Positions 25,701 through 34,120 of a stretch of DNA of 64,000 bases are shown here, one piece after another; position 1 is the stretch's first letter; each line of letters starts with the position of its first letter. The DNA comes from Saprospiraceae bacterium. Lineage in GTDB: Bacteria > Bacteroidota > Bacteroidia > Chitinophagales > Saprospiraceae. The DNA lies in NCBI GenBank assembly GCA_041392805.1, contig JAWKLJ010000001.1:1364001-1428000 (forward strand), written 5' to 3'. The notes below the pieces were generated by a model. It saw only the letters and a program-made list of their open reading frames with translations. It had not been told where the DNA came from and made no database searches. The translations under genes and the position numbers were made by a program.

Positions 25701-27092
25701 TCCAATATCCGAAAAGACTTGCAGCATAGCGGAAGTGAATAGCCCACTTTTATTGAGCTCATTAGCACGTTCCAGATCGGTACAAGCCGAATAGATAAAA
25801 CGATCGGTTTGCCTGATATCAAGCCAACCAGCACTTCCTGCATGGGTGTCCAGGATCAAGGTAAAGGAAACGCCCGTGGGAATATGTTTATCCGTAAATG
25901 ACCTGAAATCGTCTTCTGAAATCCGGCCTCCAGCCTCCTCAGAAGGTGCGAAATCGTATAATATGATAGTGTTCCGATCTATTCCATCCGCTTTGTTTTG
26001 CCCATGGCCGGCAAAGAAAAAAAGCAAATGGTCTCCAGCTTTGGCTTTTTTACATTGTTGTTCCAGAGCACTCCAAACGGCTTGTTTGGTAGCTGCTCCG
26101 TTTTGTAACAGGTGAATCTGCGCCTTCCCCTCAAAACGTTCATTTAGGTAATCTCGCCATGACTGGGCATCGTTGACGGCTCCTTGCAGGTGGGGTATAT
26201 TGGATTCGGGGCGGTGTTGGTCAATGCCCACCAGGGTGGCGAATAACCGGTAGGCTTTTTCGGGCCTTTTCTGTTGCTCGGCAGCAATCTCCTGATAGAT
26301 TTGTTTGGGGATGGGAAGGCGAACAGCCTGTGTTCCTGTAGCGTTACCTGTTGACGGCCCCGTGCTTGGCAGTTCTCTGAAGGTTTCCAGTGCTTTATCG
26401 TAGTGCCCATGAATGAATGCCTGCATGCCCTGGCTGTAATTCACCAGGGTTCGGAATTGGGCATGCTGCTCCTGGTGGTCGAGCTGGGTGTATTGTTGAT
26501 CCATTTGTTGCAGCAGCAGGCTAATCCGCAGCAATTTTTGTTTGGCTTGTTGGCTAACGGCTTGTGATAAGGCTTTTTTGAGCTCCATCGCAGCGGCGCC
26601 TGGGTTGAAGTAAGCCATCGCATTCCACTCTTGGGCTTCGCGGACGGCGGTGGTGACCGACTCGCCCTCCATTTGGTAGCTTCGGATATAACGGAGAACA
26701 AAATCAGCCAACTGTTTCGTAGGGTTTTCGGGGGTAGAGAGGTAGGGCGACCAGTTTTCGAGCAAGCCAAGTAGCGCCGTACGGATAGGTTGGCGGATTG
26801 CATAGACTTCGATGGCCACTTCCTCGATCAGGTTGGAAAGCAACAGATCGGAGACCGCCATTCGATCAATATGATCGGTTCGGCCATATTTTAGATTTAT
26901 CGTTCGGAAATTAAGCCAAAGCTTATAAAGCAGGTCGGGGGTGAGAAAAACCGGAAAAGCAGCAAAGCAGGCGAACCAAAGATGTCCCTTTCCATAGCCC
27001 CTTTTTTGTGCCATCGTATGAAAAGCAACTAGCCGCTGATAGTCGAGGCTATCTTTGGGTAAATACTTCGCTATGTCGGCTATTTCATTCAC
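22680..27092 (-). CDS. Giant caspase-fold (inactive) / TIR-like protein of the MoxR-vWA conflict operon
   Basis: The GTG at 27092 is taken as start because GTGA overlaps the vWA stop; it gives 1470 residues. The N-terminal ~230 residues are helical and of the kind seen in Bacteroidota caspase proteins (GYGKGHLWFACFAAFP, LTPDLLYKLWLNF). A C14 caspase fold follows (about 285-500): VGIDQHRPESNIPHLQGAVNDAQ, His363 in FFFAGHG, but LILDTHAGSAG has Thr416 where the catalytic Cys should be. Residues about 580-740 look TIR-like (RVFISQSNDNFNFSSYLEKIL ... EAQWVFILLEPEWLTD). The last 700 residues are unrecognised. It is probably the target-sensing or scaffold component; that is inference. Confidence 0.75.
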   Translation of the reverse strand: MNEIADIAKYLPKDSLDYQRLVAFHTMAQKRGYGKGHLWFACFAAFPVFLTPDLLYKLWLNFRTINLKYGRTDHIDRMAVSDLLLSNLIEEVAIEVYAIRQPIRTALLGLLENWSPYLSTPENPTKQLADFVLRYIRSYQMEGESVTTAVREAQEWNAMAYFNPGAAAMELKKALSQAVSQQAKQKLLRISLLLQQMDQQYTQLDHQEQHAQFRTLVNYSQGMQAFIHGHYDKALETFRELPSTGPSTGNATGTQAVRLPIPKQIYQEIAAEQQKRPEKAYRLFATLVGIDQHRPESNIPHLQGAVNDAQSWRDYLNERFEGKAQIHLLQNGAATKQAVWSALEQQCKKAKAGDHLLFFFAGHGQNKADGIDRNTIILYDFAPSEEAGGRISEDDFRSFTDKHIPTGVSFTLILDTHAGSAGWLDIRQTDRFIYSACTDLERANELNKSGLFTSAMLQVFSDIGQQPISHQALIRKTRAAIHLMHTGNTQTPVVFGNPTQFHQAFLFTADWEDLQFREFLVDNGFMRRVAEKNKEEAIQQFRKGWPEVEGLDLETALVHQYLVGSAKELRVFISQSNDNFNFSSYLEKILDKRGLPYDIYKHNLWQEQKINMQKYVPIQENSWEDKLQEAQWVFILLEPEWLTDQASLELVRQVQIRKMAIDLPVSILMVETCEWPTHLVSQLGNPWPAAPIVDNYKEEEAFVNDLEAFLNVTLRYFKPFFKANSAPVDFVIYKSQFTDQLLDILGAFYPNEVANLEKEASALDIAKKRHEFIAAYFPYPIGIYLAKLLGTDQPADQLFFTHDTYQASIRLLNTILIGLLQQGLAFQQPTAPITDLLAKGLQQPNWLSGTTSTGDLLNGLAGLTGPLSFFEQDDSLKALIRSPQLPVLADVESVSDAEAIDPALYNRPILHNYRTLIDWFKRVSFLFGKSIVAVGEVISPQQGGDYIQSSISFGLTISEQKEETTTPMHPQTVYFRHSTSLLQMELVEIAFLYTSDSSKVAFDELVQFLSPLQTKGLILIKGFDITKDAVNRQNMADISIVACLINPAFLFFFFEEESLNGNLDFLLREKRVLPIIQNPSLFETTAFSDIAPLPSNKKPISVWSSKEEAYLEIAISIKKLAESIQFQRNLENGLLELSPFIFNNYHFNQPAHSNSLFQFNYYEESQQWIHFRGLTEDTNLSIGPNAGVHQPFWLRFQTFWNDLRAGQVAAETISPTVWQRLLANLGRTEQVEQFAITLRGLKLPYQIFLLPAPTQSAPKHALLQLKSAFEEVIKDNYFVFDTVSFAAKEGLEGIKRHLPNMLKKWRNLKTPPNTASVLALIHFEGDWYAHRTGLINWLQSEAEKLFDFPFKQTIVAIALDLPEAPNAGSFQKVFRRNNADEQIGWLRNVAKSFDAVTLLPSLGRLSWEDINIWLIRNEAELRHLFPEWPAADVFRKQFRETEEGYDMEVVLEVLEKKLKPPNDSATQKTF

Positions 27093-28261
27093 GTTGTTTT
27101 CCCTCTTAAGTGACGAATGGCAGCCCGAAACCCAGATTGGGTAACTTCGAGCATGGTGACAATTTCGGCAATGGCAGCTGCGGTCGTTCCTGCCCATCGC
27201 TGGCGCGGAACGGGGTTGAGCCAGACGATTTGGCGGACGTTTGGCCGCAATTCATCCAAAAAATCCCAGGTCTCATCAATACGGGCGAGCTCGAGCTGCC
27301 CACGCGCCGCCCCGGCATCACTAAAAATCAAAACGCGGGTATGTTTGGACGATAATCCCCGAAACAGTTTCTCTTTCCGGATCGCCTTGGTCCTTGCAGG
27401 ATTAAGGAAAAGCTGTGTTTTGGGCACATCGTGAAAATAGCACAATTGTATATGACGCCTTTTTTCTTCTTGGTGAGCAGTGGTAATCAACTGATCGGCC
27501 AGGGTGTGAAAGGCCACCATTGATCCTTTATAATCAATCAGTAGTAACAGGTGAATATCGTCTTCATAGGCCTTTTGGTAAAGGACCTTACTCAAAAAGC
27601 CTTCCTTGGCAAATTGCCGGATGGTTTGAGGGATATCTATATCATCGGTTTGACCGATAGCTGAGGGCTGCCGCAAAAAGCGCCAACTTTGTCGCATCTC
27701 CCGCTCATTAATGGGATGATAGGCATCCGATAAAATGTAGGGATGAGATAGGATGGAGTCGTTTTTTATTTTTTCTTCACCAAGCGCGACGCCTTCCTCT
27801 GCCTCTTCGAGGCTTAGTAGCACTTCGGCGTTTTCATTTGTACTTTCCGTGGTAGAAGGGGGGGCTGGTTTGTTATCATTGGTTAGTGAATCAGCGGCTG
27901 TAGGCGTGTCTTTTGAGTCAATGGTTTTGGTGGATTGGGATTGTTCATTTTTGTTGCTTATTTGTCCTTGGGAAGGGTTGTTGTCGTTTTGGTTGGCGCT
28001 ACTGTCTTTTTGTTGAAGGAATAGGAGAACTTTCGCCAGTTCTTCCTGATTTTGTTGCTGAAAGAGAGCCCGAAAGGCTGTTTTATGGTGTGTTTTTTTA
28101 ATCCAAATGGTTTCGCAAAGGAATTGCAGGTAATCCAGGCCGCCTTTCTCCATCCCTTTTTCCACTGCTTCCAGGAGCGCATGGTATTCCTCAATACCAA
28201 GCGGCAGTTTGAGTTCCTCCCGGACCGATAGAAACAGATCATATAGGAATGGTGTCGGCAT
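27089..28261 (-). CDS. vWA-domain protein (SAV_2336-like) of the conflict operon
   Basis: The 390-residue protein has an N-terminal helical domain (about 1-90; LPLGIEEYHALLEAVEKGMEKGG ... LQFLCETIW) like that of SAV_2336-type proteins that partner MoxR ATPases. A Ser/Thr/Asn/Pro-rich linker spans about 90-155. The C-terminal vWA domain has a degenerate MIDAS, DYKGSM from Asp243, and a second half VLIFSDAGAARG ... IVWLNPVPRQRWAGTTAAAIAEI. MoxR-vWA pairs act as NTP-driven switches or remodelers. It lies 25 bp behind the MoxR gene and overlaps the giant gene by GTGA, so the three products are likely made together. Confidence 0.82.
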   Translation of the reverse strand: MPTPFLYDLFLSVREELKLPLGIEEYHALLEAVEKGMEKGGLDYLQFLCETIWIKKTHHKTAFRALFQQQNQEELAKVLLFLQQKDSSANQNDNNPSQGQISNKNEQSQSTKTIDSKDTPTAADSLTNDNKPAPPSTTESTNENAEVLLSLEEAEEGVALGEEKIKNDSILSHPYILSDAYHPINEREMRQSWRFLRQPSAIGQTDDIDIPQTIRQFAKEGFLSKVLYQKAYEDDIHLLLLIDYKGSMVAFHTLADQLITTAHQEEKRRHIQLCYFHDVPKTQLFLNPARTKAIRKEKLFRGLSSKHTRVLIFSDAGAARGQLELARIDETWDFLDELRPNVRQIVWLNPVPRQRWAGTTAAAIAEIVTMLEVTQSGFRAAIRHLRGKTT

Positions 28262-28286
28262 ATTTGCTTTTATCTATTTATAAAAA

Positions 28287-29246
28287 CTACTTTCCGCTTT
28301 TTCCGTGTATTTTCAAATCGTTCAATGTTTTCAAAAGGGTTTGGTAATGTGTCAGTTCCTGCCCTTCTATGGTTTGTTGGGTTCCCTTTTCGTTGAAGTG
28401 GTGAATGACTTTTACCCAATCGATGAGTTCACTGGTGGAGACTTCTTTTTCGGTATTGGGGTCTTCCTTCATCGCTTCGCGCAAATCGTAGAAGCGCTTG
28501 AGGGCACTTTGCATCAGGGTATGGTCGAGGGTAGGGAAATTGGCCGCTACTATTTTGGACATAATGGCCTTGTCTGGGAATTCAATGTAAAAAAACAAAC
28601 AGCGCCGCAAAAAGGCAGCGGGTAATTCTTTTTCTTCATTGCTGGTGATGAAGATAATGGGTTTTTCCAAGGTTTTGTTTTCCCGATCAGGGTGGCCTTT
28701 TTCCAATTCCTCAACAGAAAAGCGCAGTTGGTCAAGCTCCAATAACAAGTCATTAGGGAAATCTATATCCGCTTTATCGATCTCATCGATTAGCAGAATA
28801 GAAGGGCGACCTGGTTTGGAGGCGCGGAAAGCCTCTCCGAGCGGGCCCCATTTCAGGAATTTAGTGAGGTCTTCCTGGTCGGGTTTTTCGCCTTTTTCTT
28901 TGGCTAAATGCACCTCGCGAAGGCGCGCCAGGTGGTCAAAGGTATACAAGCCATCTCGTGCTTTGGTGCTGGATTTTACATTCCACTCAAAGTAATAGTC
29001 TTTGTAATCATTGCCGTAGAGTTCGAAGGCAACGGCTTCGGCTAGTTTGGTCTTTCCACAGCCCGGTTTCCCCATGAGTAAAAGCGGTCGACGGAGCAGG
29101 AAGGTTAGCGCGACGGATTTCACTAGCTCTTGACTAGGGAAGTAAGGGCGTAGTCGTGCAATTTCCTTCTTTTGTTCATCCAGGATAGGTGCAAAATCTT
29201 CCAGGGCTTTACCTGTATAATCTAATTTGATGCTTTTCTCACTCAT
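28287..29246 (-). CDS. MoxR-family AAA+ ATPase
   Basis: The 319-residue ATPase has Walker A GKPGCGKT at 59-66, Walker B ILLIDE at 150-155, sensor 1 IFITSNEEKELP and arginine finger region AAFLRRCLFFYIEFPD, followed by a helical lid. This is the compact MoxR/RavA branch. It would couple ATP hydrolysis to action on the vWA partner. Its start overlaps the stop of the TIR-STAND gene (ATGA) and the vWA gene follows after 25 bp: a classic MoxR-vWA operon inside a conflict module. Confidence 0.92.
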   Translation of the reverse strand: MSEKSIKLDYTGKALEDFAPILDEQKKEIARLRPYFPSQELVKSVALTFLLRRPLLLMGKPGCGKTKLAEAVAFELYGNDYKDYYFEWNVKSSTKARDGLYTFDHLARLREVHLAKEKGEKPDQEDLTKFLKWGPLGEAFRASKPGRPSILLIDEIDKADIDFPNDLLLELDQLRFSVEELEKGHPDRENKTLEKPIIFITSNEEKELPAAFLRRCLFFYIEFPDKAIMSKIVAANFPTLDHTLMQSALKRFYDLREAMKEDPNTEKEVSTSELIDWVKVIHHFNEKGTQQTIEGQELTHYQTLLKTLNDLKIHGKSGK

Positions 29247-30517
29247 AATTTTAAGCTTTCTATAATCTCATCTTTGTAAGCGCTGAGCTCAAGTAGGTCT
29301 GTCATTTTTTCAATGGCTTGCCGAATGTACACCCCATTTATTTCTTCCTGCGGCACAATATGTGTGGTGCAACCGCACAATTTATCATAAAGTGCTCTAA
29401 ATTTTCTGCCTTCCATGGTAAATAATAAATCTACCCATTTATTGACCTCCCCTTCGGTCAATGGACTGATCAAGGGTAATAATTGCAACACTTTGGTGTG
29501 CTGGTCAGCTGCTGTTGCTGCTTTGAAATCGTCGAGGGAATAGGTGAAGGTTAAACTTTTATCTAAAATGAAGATAAAAAGGGAATGGGGGGGCTTTTTG
29601 GTGCTTGCTTTCTCCAATTGGGTGTTCAGTTGAAACCAAAAAGTCCGGATGCAAGTCAACACGGCTTCTTTATCACATTGGCCAAAATTATCAAATCGCA
29701 ATACAATAGGTTCGATGGTCAATCGATTATAAATATGCATAGCGATTTCTTCGGGTTTATTGTATGGAACGTCTTTGAGCAACAAGGCCGTTTTTAATTC
29801 CCGCCACAAGCCTTCGGGTTTGAGATTGGTCATATCGAGCGGAATGGGTTCGGGTTCCGTCTCCATGATGATATCATATTCTTTTCGTAAAATATTTATA
29901 AGAAGGTGATGCCCACAATGGGCCGTTCCCCGGAGGAAAAGGATATTTAAAGGATTAAAATGTTGCCCAAATTGTTTGTAATTTTTATAAACCTCCTCCC
30001 TTTGATCACGGTAATTAAGCGCATAAACACTCTCCGTGAATAATTTAATCAAATCTGTTTTATCCTCATTTGACAGTAGCCCCTGAATGATGGGGAGGAT
30101 GGTTTTGACGATTTCGGTGTAAGCGGCTGCACGTTGCTCCTCTGGTATTTGAATGATCGTTTTGTCATGAGATGGTAGCACTTGAATGTCTTGGTACTCC
30201 GTACTGGAATCAAGATGAGGCTCCAGCAAGATCGGAATCATTCTGATTTGCTTAGGGTGGGCTTTTGCCAATTCATGGATTTCATAGCAGTCATCACTGG
30301 CCCAGTAATTCGGGCTAGCCAGAGGGATGAAAAGTTGACAAGCCATGAGCCAGGATTGTTGTATTTGTTGCGCATCCTGGCCGACTAACTGCGGGTCGCC
30401 AGCATGTTGAATCTGGATGATCTTTTTGACAGAACGAGGGAGGTATTTGACCAGCTCTTCATAGTAGCTTTGATCATCGGGATGATAATGGAAAAATATG
30501 TTGGTGGTTTTGCTCAC
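29243..30517 (-). CDS. TIR domain fused to an inactive STAND-like domain
   Basis: It starts at GTG 30517 and has 424 residues. The first ~150 form a TIR domain: NIFFHYHPDDQSYYEELVKYL, SWLMACQLFIPLASPNYWASDDCYEIHELAK. Where NAD-cleaving TIRs usually have Glu in CYEIE the text reads CYEIHE (77-82). A linker with effector-associated-domain character (LSNEDKTDLIKLFTESVYALNYRDQ) leads to a STAND-like part whose P-loop is spoiled: FLRGTAHCGHH, with His203-His204 in place of Lys-Ser/Thr. It thus resembles the iSTAND components of NTP-dependent conflict systems and is the first gene of the four-gene operon. Confidence 0.75.
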   Translation of the reverse strand: MSKTTNIFFHYHPDDQSYYEELVKYLPRSVKKIIQIQHAGDPQLVGQDAQQIQQSWLMACQLFIPLASPNYWASDDCYEIHELAKAHPKQIRMIPILLEPHLDSSTEYQDIQVLPSHDKTIIQIPEEQRAAAYTEIVKTILPIIQGLLSNEDKTDLIKLFTESVYALNYRDQREEVYKNYKQFGQHFNPLNILFLRGTAHCGHHLLINILRKEYDIIMETEPEPIPLDMTNLKPEGLWRELKTALLLKDVPYNKPEEIAMHIYNRLTIEPIVLRFDNFGQCDKEAVLTCIRTFWFQLNTQLEKASTKKPPHSLFIFILDKSLTFTYSLDDFKAATAADQHTKVLQLLPLISPLTEGEVNKWVDLLFTMEGRKFRALYDKLCGCTTHIVPQEEINGVYIRQAIEKMTDLLELSAYKDEIIESLKL

Positions 30518-30682
30518 TATTTTTCTTTGTTTTGACCGGGCAATGAGTGTAGGGTCGACTTACTGGTTTTGGGTATTCATGGTTTTGAAAGTGGGAAAAC
30601 GCCAAAAGTAGCATGCCCCCATTTCCCCCTTCCCAATTTCCAATTTCCGACTTCCCCCTTCCGACTTCCCCCTTCCGACTTC
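30518..30682. repeat. CCGACTTCC-type microrepeats between conflict genes
   Basis: The spacer holds a pyrimidine-rich run of CCCCCTTCC and CCGACTTCC words (about 30615-30685) that continues into the 3' end region of the caspase-TIR gene. The words are the reverse complement of the AAGTCGG units at 12.9-13.3 kb. No promoter is recognisable. Confidence 0.55.
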
Positions 30683-31945
30683 CTATCTTTCACTCAACTC
30701 CTTTGCACGTGCCCGGATGTAGCCTGCTACCTGTGCCAGCGCTTCATCCGTCGAACTCCAGGCAGATACGGGGACCAGTTCGCCGTCCTGCATCGGAAGT
30801 TTTGGTTGATCATTGATATAATCATCCTCTTCATAAAGACAGTGACGCACAATCACCGGCAAAATAGTTTTACCCAAATGTATGGCTTTTTCTTGTATAT
30901 CATAGCAACGATCGGAGGCTAGATAATCCGCACTAACCAATAGAACGACAATTTGTGCTTCTTTCAGTTCCTGGTCAAGGGTAGCGGAGATAGAATTGCC
31001 TGCAATGATCTGGCTTGGGTCCCAATGGGCAATCTTCCCTCGGCGCGCCATGCCTGCCAATTGTTTGTTTAATCCTTGTAAGTAGCTATCGTCCTTTGGC
31101 GCGTTAAGAATAAAAACCTTCGGAATCGTCACGATGGTCTCCATTCGATTTTGGCAGAGGTAGAAAAAGGTCGCATCCTTCGCGTTAATAACAGGGTCTT
31201 GTGGCTTTTGATTTTGTTGTTGCGCTCTTTTGCTTACTTCCTTTCCCAGATGTCCCCATAGGTCAGAAAAGCTAACATATGCCTCTTCTTTCCTGGTGTT
31301 TTTTCCACTTAATGCCTCTACCAGCACCTCTGTAAAAATACTCAATCCTTGATTTCCAATAAAGGAAACCTGATCGGCTGTGGAAGATGCAATGATGATG
31401 CGTCCACTCCCTTGGTCCAGGCTATTCACCATCATTTGATTATCCTGTTGAAGATGCGTGTGGAAGTTTGCTGGATCTTCTTCGTCTTCACGGCCTGCTT
31501 TGGACTTCAATTGGCCAGCGTAGCAACAATCGAGCAAAACGATAAGCTTTTTTGCAGGTACCTGATCTAGCAGCTGCGAGAATTCCTCCCCGGCAATGCA
31601 GGTTGTAGCGAAATTAGCAGTGTCATAACCATTGGTGAGGAAATAAAAGGGTTTATCTGCTGCTCTTTTATCAAAACCACCATGGCCTGAATAGTAGACC
31701 ATGACGGTGGCCTGTTGATTGTCATCCTGTACAATCTTGTTTTTCAAGCCTTCAATAGCCGCCAGAACGTTGGTTCGTTTGGCCTTCTCTGCCAAGAGCA
31801 ACACACAATTATCCGCCTGATAACCTGCTTTTTCTTTGTCAATAATGGTGTCATATACCTTTTGGGCATCTGTTATCGTATCTGGTAAGTCGCCACCTAC
31901 GCCAATGATCAGCGCATATCCATTTGTAAAGCCTTCTATTGCCAT
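30683..31945 (-). CDS. Caspase (C14)-TIR fusion protein
   Basis: The 420-residue protein has an N-terminal caspase-like peptidase (1-265): YALIIGVGGDLPD, catalytic His88 in VYYSGHGG and Cys141 in IVLLDCCYAG, both present, then IIIASSTADQVSF. A linker leads to a TIR domain (about 275-415): VFILNAPKDDSYLQGLNKQLAGMARRG ... EAQIVVLLVSADYLASDRCYDIQEKAI. The usual NADase Glu position appears to be Gln, so the TIR part may be for assembly only. It is 165 bp upstream of the four-gene operon on the same strand. A protease effector in a defence-like module is the likely role. Confidence 0.85.
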   Translation of the reverse strand: MAIEGFTNGYALIIGVGGDLPDTITDAQKVYDTIIDKEKAGYQADNCVLLLAEKAKRTNVLAAIEGLKNKIVQDDNQQATVMVYYSGHGGFDKRAADKPFYFLTNGYDTANFATTCIAGEEFSQLLDQVPAKKLIVLLDCCYAGQLKSKAGREDEEDPANFHTHLQQDNQMMVNSLDQGSGRIIIASSTADQVSFIGNQGLSIFTEVLVEALSGKNTRKEEAYVSFSDLWGHLGKEVSKRAQQQNQKPQDPVINAKDATFFYLCQNRMETIVTIPKVFILNAPKDDSYLQGLNKQLAGMARRGKIAHWDPSQIIAGNSISATLDQELKEAQIVVLLVSADYLASDRCYDIQEKAIHLGKTILPVIVRHCLYEEDDYINDQPKLPMQDGELVPVSAWSSTDEALAQVAGYIRARAKELSER

Positions 31946-31992
31946 TTTGGGTTTTGTGTGTATATGCTAAAGATACTATTTTCTGGAAAAAG

Positions 31993-32082
31993 GGCAATGG
32001 CAATGGAAATTTCAATCAAAATCAAAATCAAAATCAAAATTTCAATGGCAATGTCAATGCCTCCTGCGTCGCTGCGCCCCTC
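31993..32082. repeat. Dispersed composite repeat, copy 5
   Basis: TTTCAATCAAAATCAAAATCAAAA-type run (32009-32060 region) followed by CCTCCTGCGTCGCTGCGCCC, filling the gap between the two caspase genes. Confidence 0.7.
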
Positions 32083-34107
32083 TTAACTGGCACCCGCCGC
32101 CTCCACCACAATCGCTACATCCACCACCCGCCAATCCCGCTCCCCACCAAAGATCAAATCTTCCTTGGTACCAATCCCTTTTGCACCACCGATGCCCTTC
32201 TCTTTAACGCTTAATTCCGTATATAGCCCCTCTTGCAAAAGACTTTGCACATCAAAGGCCTGGTAACTAATAAATAGCTTGAGATATTCAGTGATTTGAT
32301 TAATGCCTTTTTGGCGCATCTCCTCATATATCGATAGGAAAATGGATTTATACAGCCGCCCTTTTTGGGTGCGGTATTGAAAATCATAAGACATACCAGG
32401 AGGAACTTCTGTCAGCTCACAAAAACGATCCGTGATCTTATAATCAGCCTGAAAATAGAGTCCAGCAATATATAATGTTTTCCCACTGGTATTGGTAAAT
32501 GTCAGTCGGATGGCAGGTTCTAGCCATTCCAATTGCTGTCTTCGGTAGTGCTGCCCCCATTGGTATCTAAATGCAATGCCCTCCTCCCACGTTTCTATTT
32601 TTTCTTTTGGCGCTTCCTCTTCTGAAGGAAAGGCATCGGCGCCCTCTTGTCGCCAAATATCAAGTTGGAAATGTTGGTCTTTGATATAGCTGCGCTCATT
32701 TTTGATCGCCTTGATGAAATGCCACCGGACTATTTTTTCAAGGTGTAGTAGCGTTTGATTCGCTTGTGCTTGGGTTAATCCCTGTGGCGCAGTGTAGAGC
32801 AGTTTAGATGGATGTTCCTTGGAAATAGTGAAACATCCCACTGTGGTTTGGATAGCATATTCAGCGCTGTCTTCTATTTGTACAAATGAGAAATAGGGGG
32901 AGGAGTTGGATTGAAAATATTCAAAATAAGGCGCATTTTTATCAATGCCTATTTCGATTGCACGATTGATGTGCTGTAAATAGGCGCGGAAGACCATATT
33001 TTGATCTACCTGTGGCATTCCATTAAGAACTGAATGGGAAAGATACACCCTTGATAGCGACAAGCTTTGGCCGAGTGCAGGCAAATAAAAGGCCGTTTGA
33101 CTGGCCTGGCGAGGATCAAGCCCGTGAATATGCCCTATATTGACTATCCAGTGCTTCAATTCAGTCTGATAGTTTATGACATAAGCAGTGGCCGGATTGT
33201 TTTGAGATAACCATAAAAAAGGCATTTGAGCAGCTCCTGCTACGGTGCTAAAATCAGCCTGTGGTGTTTGGCCCGCATGGTCATTGCCTAAGCGAATACC
33301 TAAACTATGGTGCAATTCAGTATAGGATAAGTTGGCCTGGTATTGCCGTAACACCTCAAGTAGATGATAGGTGTAAAGCCCTCTCTTTTTGCCGTCAAGC
33401 CATCTTTCTTTGGCTTTTTCGGAACCTTTTGCGGCTGCCAGTTGGATGTGTGGACCTCTTTTGGGGGTGTAAAAATACTCGCCGTTTTCCTCTCGTCGAT
33501 CAAAGAATTGGTAGCCATAAAAGTCGGAGACCTTTGCAGGAATTCGCCCATTGCTAATGGCTCTTTCTTTATCCTCCTGGTCATCTGCTAGGACAATTTC
33601 TTTGGTATTTCCTCCTGCGTGACAACAATCGAAAATCATCACCAGGTGAATCCCTTTATCTTGGTTGGTTTGTCGATCAAAAGTCAATGCCCAACTTAAT
33701 TGAGATAATTCCTTATCTAACAAGTCAAATCCCCCAGGCAATCGACTATCATAACATACAATGGATTCTAATTTGCCATTAAAATCCAAATGCTGAAAGC
33801 AGGGTAGCGTGTCACCTTGCGAACCATGCCCGCTAAAATAAAAAAGACAAGTGTCTCCCGCTTTAGCGACTTGCATCTCAAGCAAAGCCTCAATAATATT
33901 AGCTTTGGTCGCTTGTTCATCTATTAATAGCCTGACTTGCAGTTCTTTGTCTGTCAGATAGCCTGCCAGAAATGCCTGCATGGCTGTCACATCATTTCTA
34001 CAGCCTCCCAAACGATTCAGCGGATTCGGGTAAACATCTATTCCCACCAACAAAGTATAGACGGAAGAAGAACTCGTAGCAGAAAAATGGTCAACTATAT
34101 TGGACAT
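32083..34107 (-). CDS. Caspase (C14)-family protein with large C-terminal region
   Basis: This 674-residue protein has an intact caspase domain (about 15-300): YTLLVGIDVYPNPLNRLGGCRNDV, His94 in CLFYFSGHGSQGD and Cys162 in MIFDCCHAGG, then IQLAAAKGSEKA and a GLYTYHLLEVL helix. Residues about 300-674 show repeated strand-like segments (VGCFTISKEHPSKLLY, IRLTFTNTSGKTLYIAGLYFQADYK ... FQYRTQKGRLYKSIFLSIYEE) and are probably a substrate- or partner-binding module; no family is recognised. It is the first of six co-directional genes of the island. A role as orthocaspase/metacaspase-like effector is inference. Confidence 0.85.
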   Translation of the reverse strand: MSNIVDHFSATSSSSVYTLLVGIDVYPNPLNRLGGCRNDVTAMQAFLAGYLTDKELQVRLLIDEQATKANIIEALLEMQVAKAGDTCLFYFSGHGSQGDTLPCFQHLDFNGKLESIVCYDSRLPGGFDLLDKELSQLSWALTFDRQTNQDKGIHLVMIFDCCHAGGNTKEIVLADDQEDKERAISNGRIPAKVSDFYGYQFFDRREENGEYFYTPKRGPHIQLAAAKGSEKAKERWLDGKKRGLYTYHLLEVLRQYQANLSYTELHHSLGIRLGNDHAGQTPQADFSTVAGAAQMPFLWLSQNNPATAYVINYQTELKHWIVNIGHIHGLDPRQASQTAFYLPALGQSLSLSRVYLSHSVLNGMPQVDQNMVFRAYLQHINRAIEIGIDKNAPYFEYFQSNSSPYFSFVQIEDSAEYAIQTTVGCFTISKEHPSKLLYTAPQGLTQAQANQTLLHLEKIVRWHFIKAIKNERSYIKDQHFQLDIWRQEGADAFPSEEEAPKEKIETWEEGIAFRYQWGQHYRRQQLEWLEPAIRLTFTNTSGKTLYIAGLYFQADYKITDRFCELTEVPPGMSYDFQYRTQKGRLYKSIFLSIYEEMRQKGINQITEYLKLFISYQAFDVQSLLQEGLYTELSVKEKGIGGAKGIGTKEDLIFGGERDWRVVDVAIVVEAAGAS

Positions 34108-34120
34108 ATATCATTTAGAA

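Noticed and set aside
22680..27092. Naming the giant protein a VMAP protein outright
   Set aside because: Genomic context fits, but no VMAP C-terminal domain could be recognised by eye; only caspase-fold and TIR-like parts were supported.
27117..28101. Plus-strand ORFs of 60-105 aa antisense to the vWA gene
   Set aside because: They are shadows of a real gene with strong vWA features on the other strand.
30569..30922. 117-aa plus-strand ORF
   Set aside because: It begins in CCGACTTCC microrepeats and runs antisense to the TIR end of the caspase-TIR gene.
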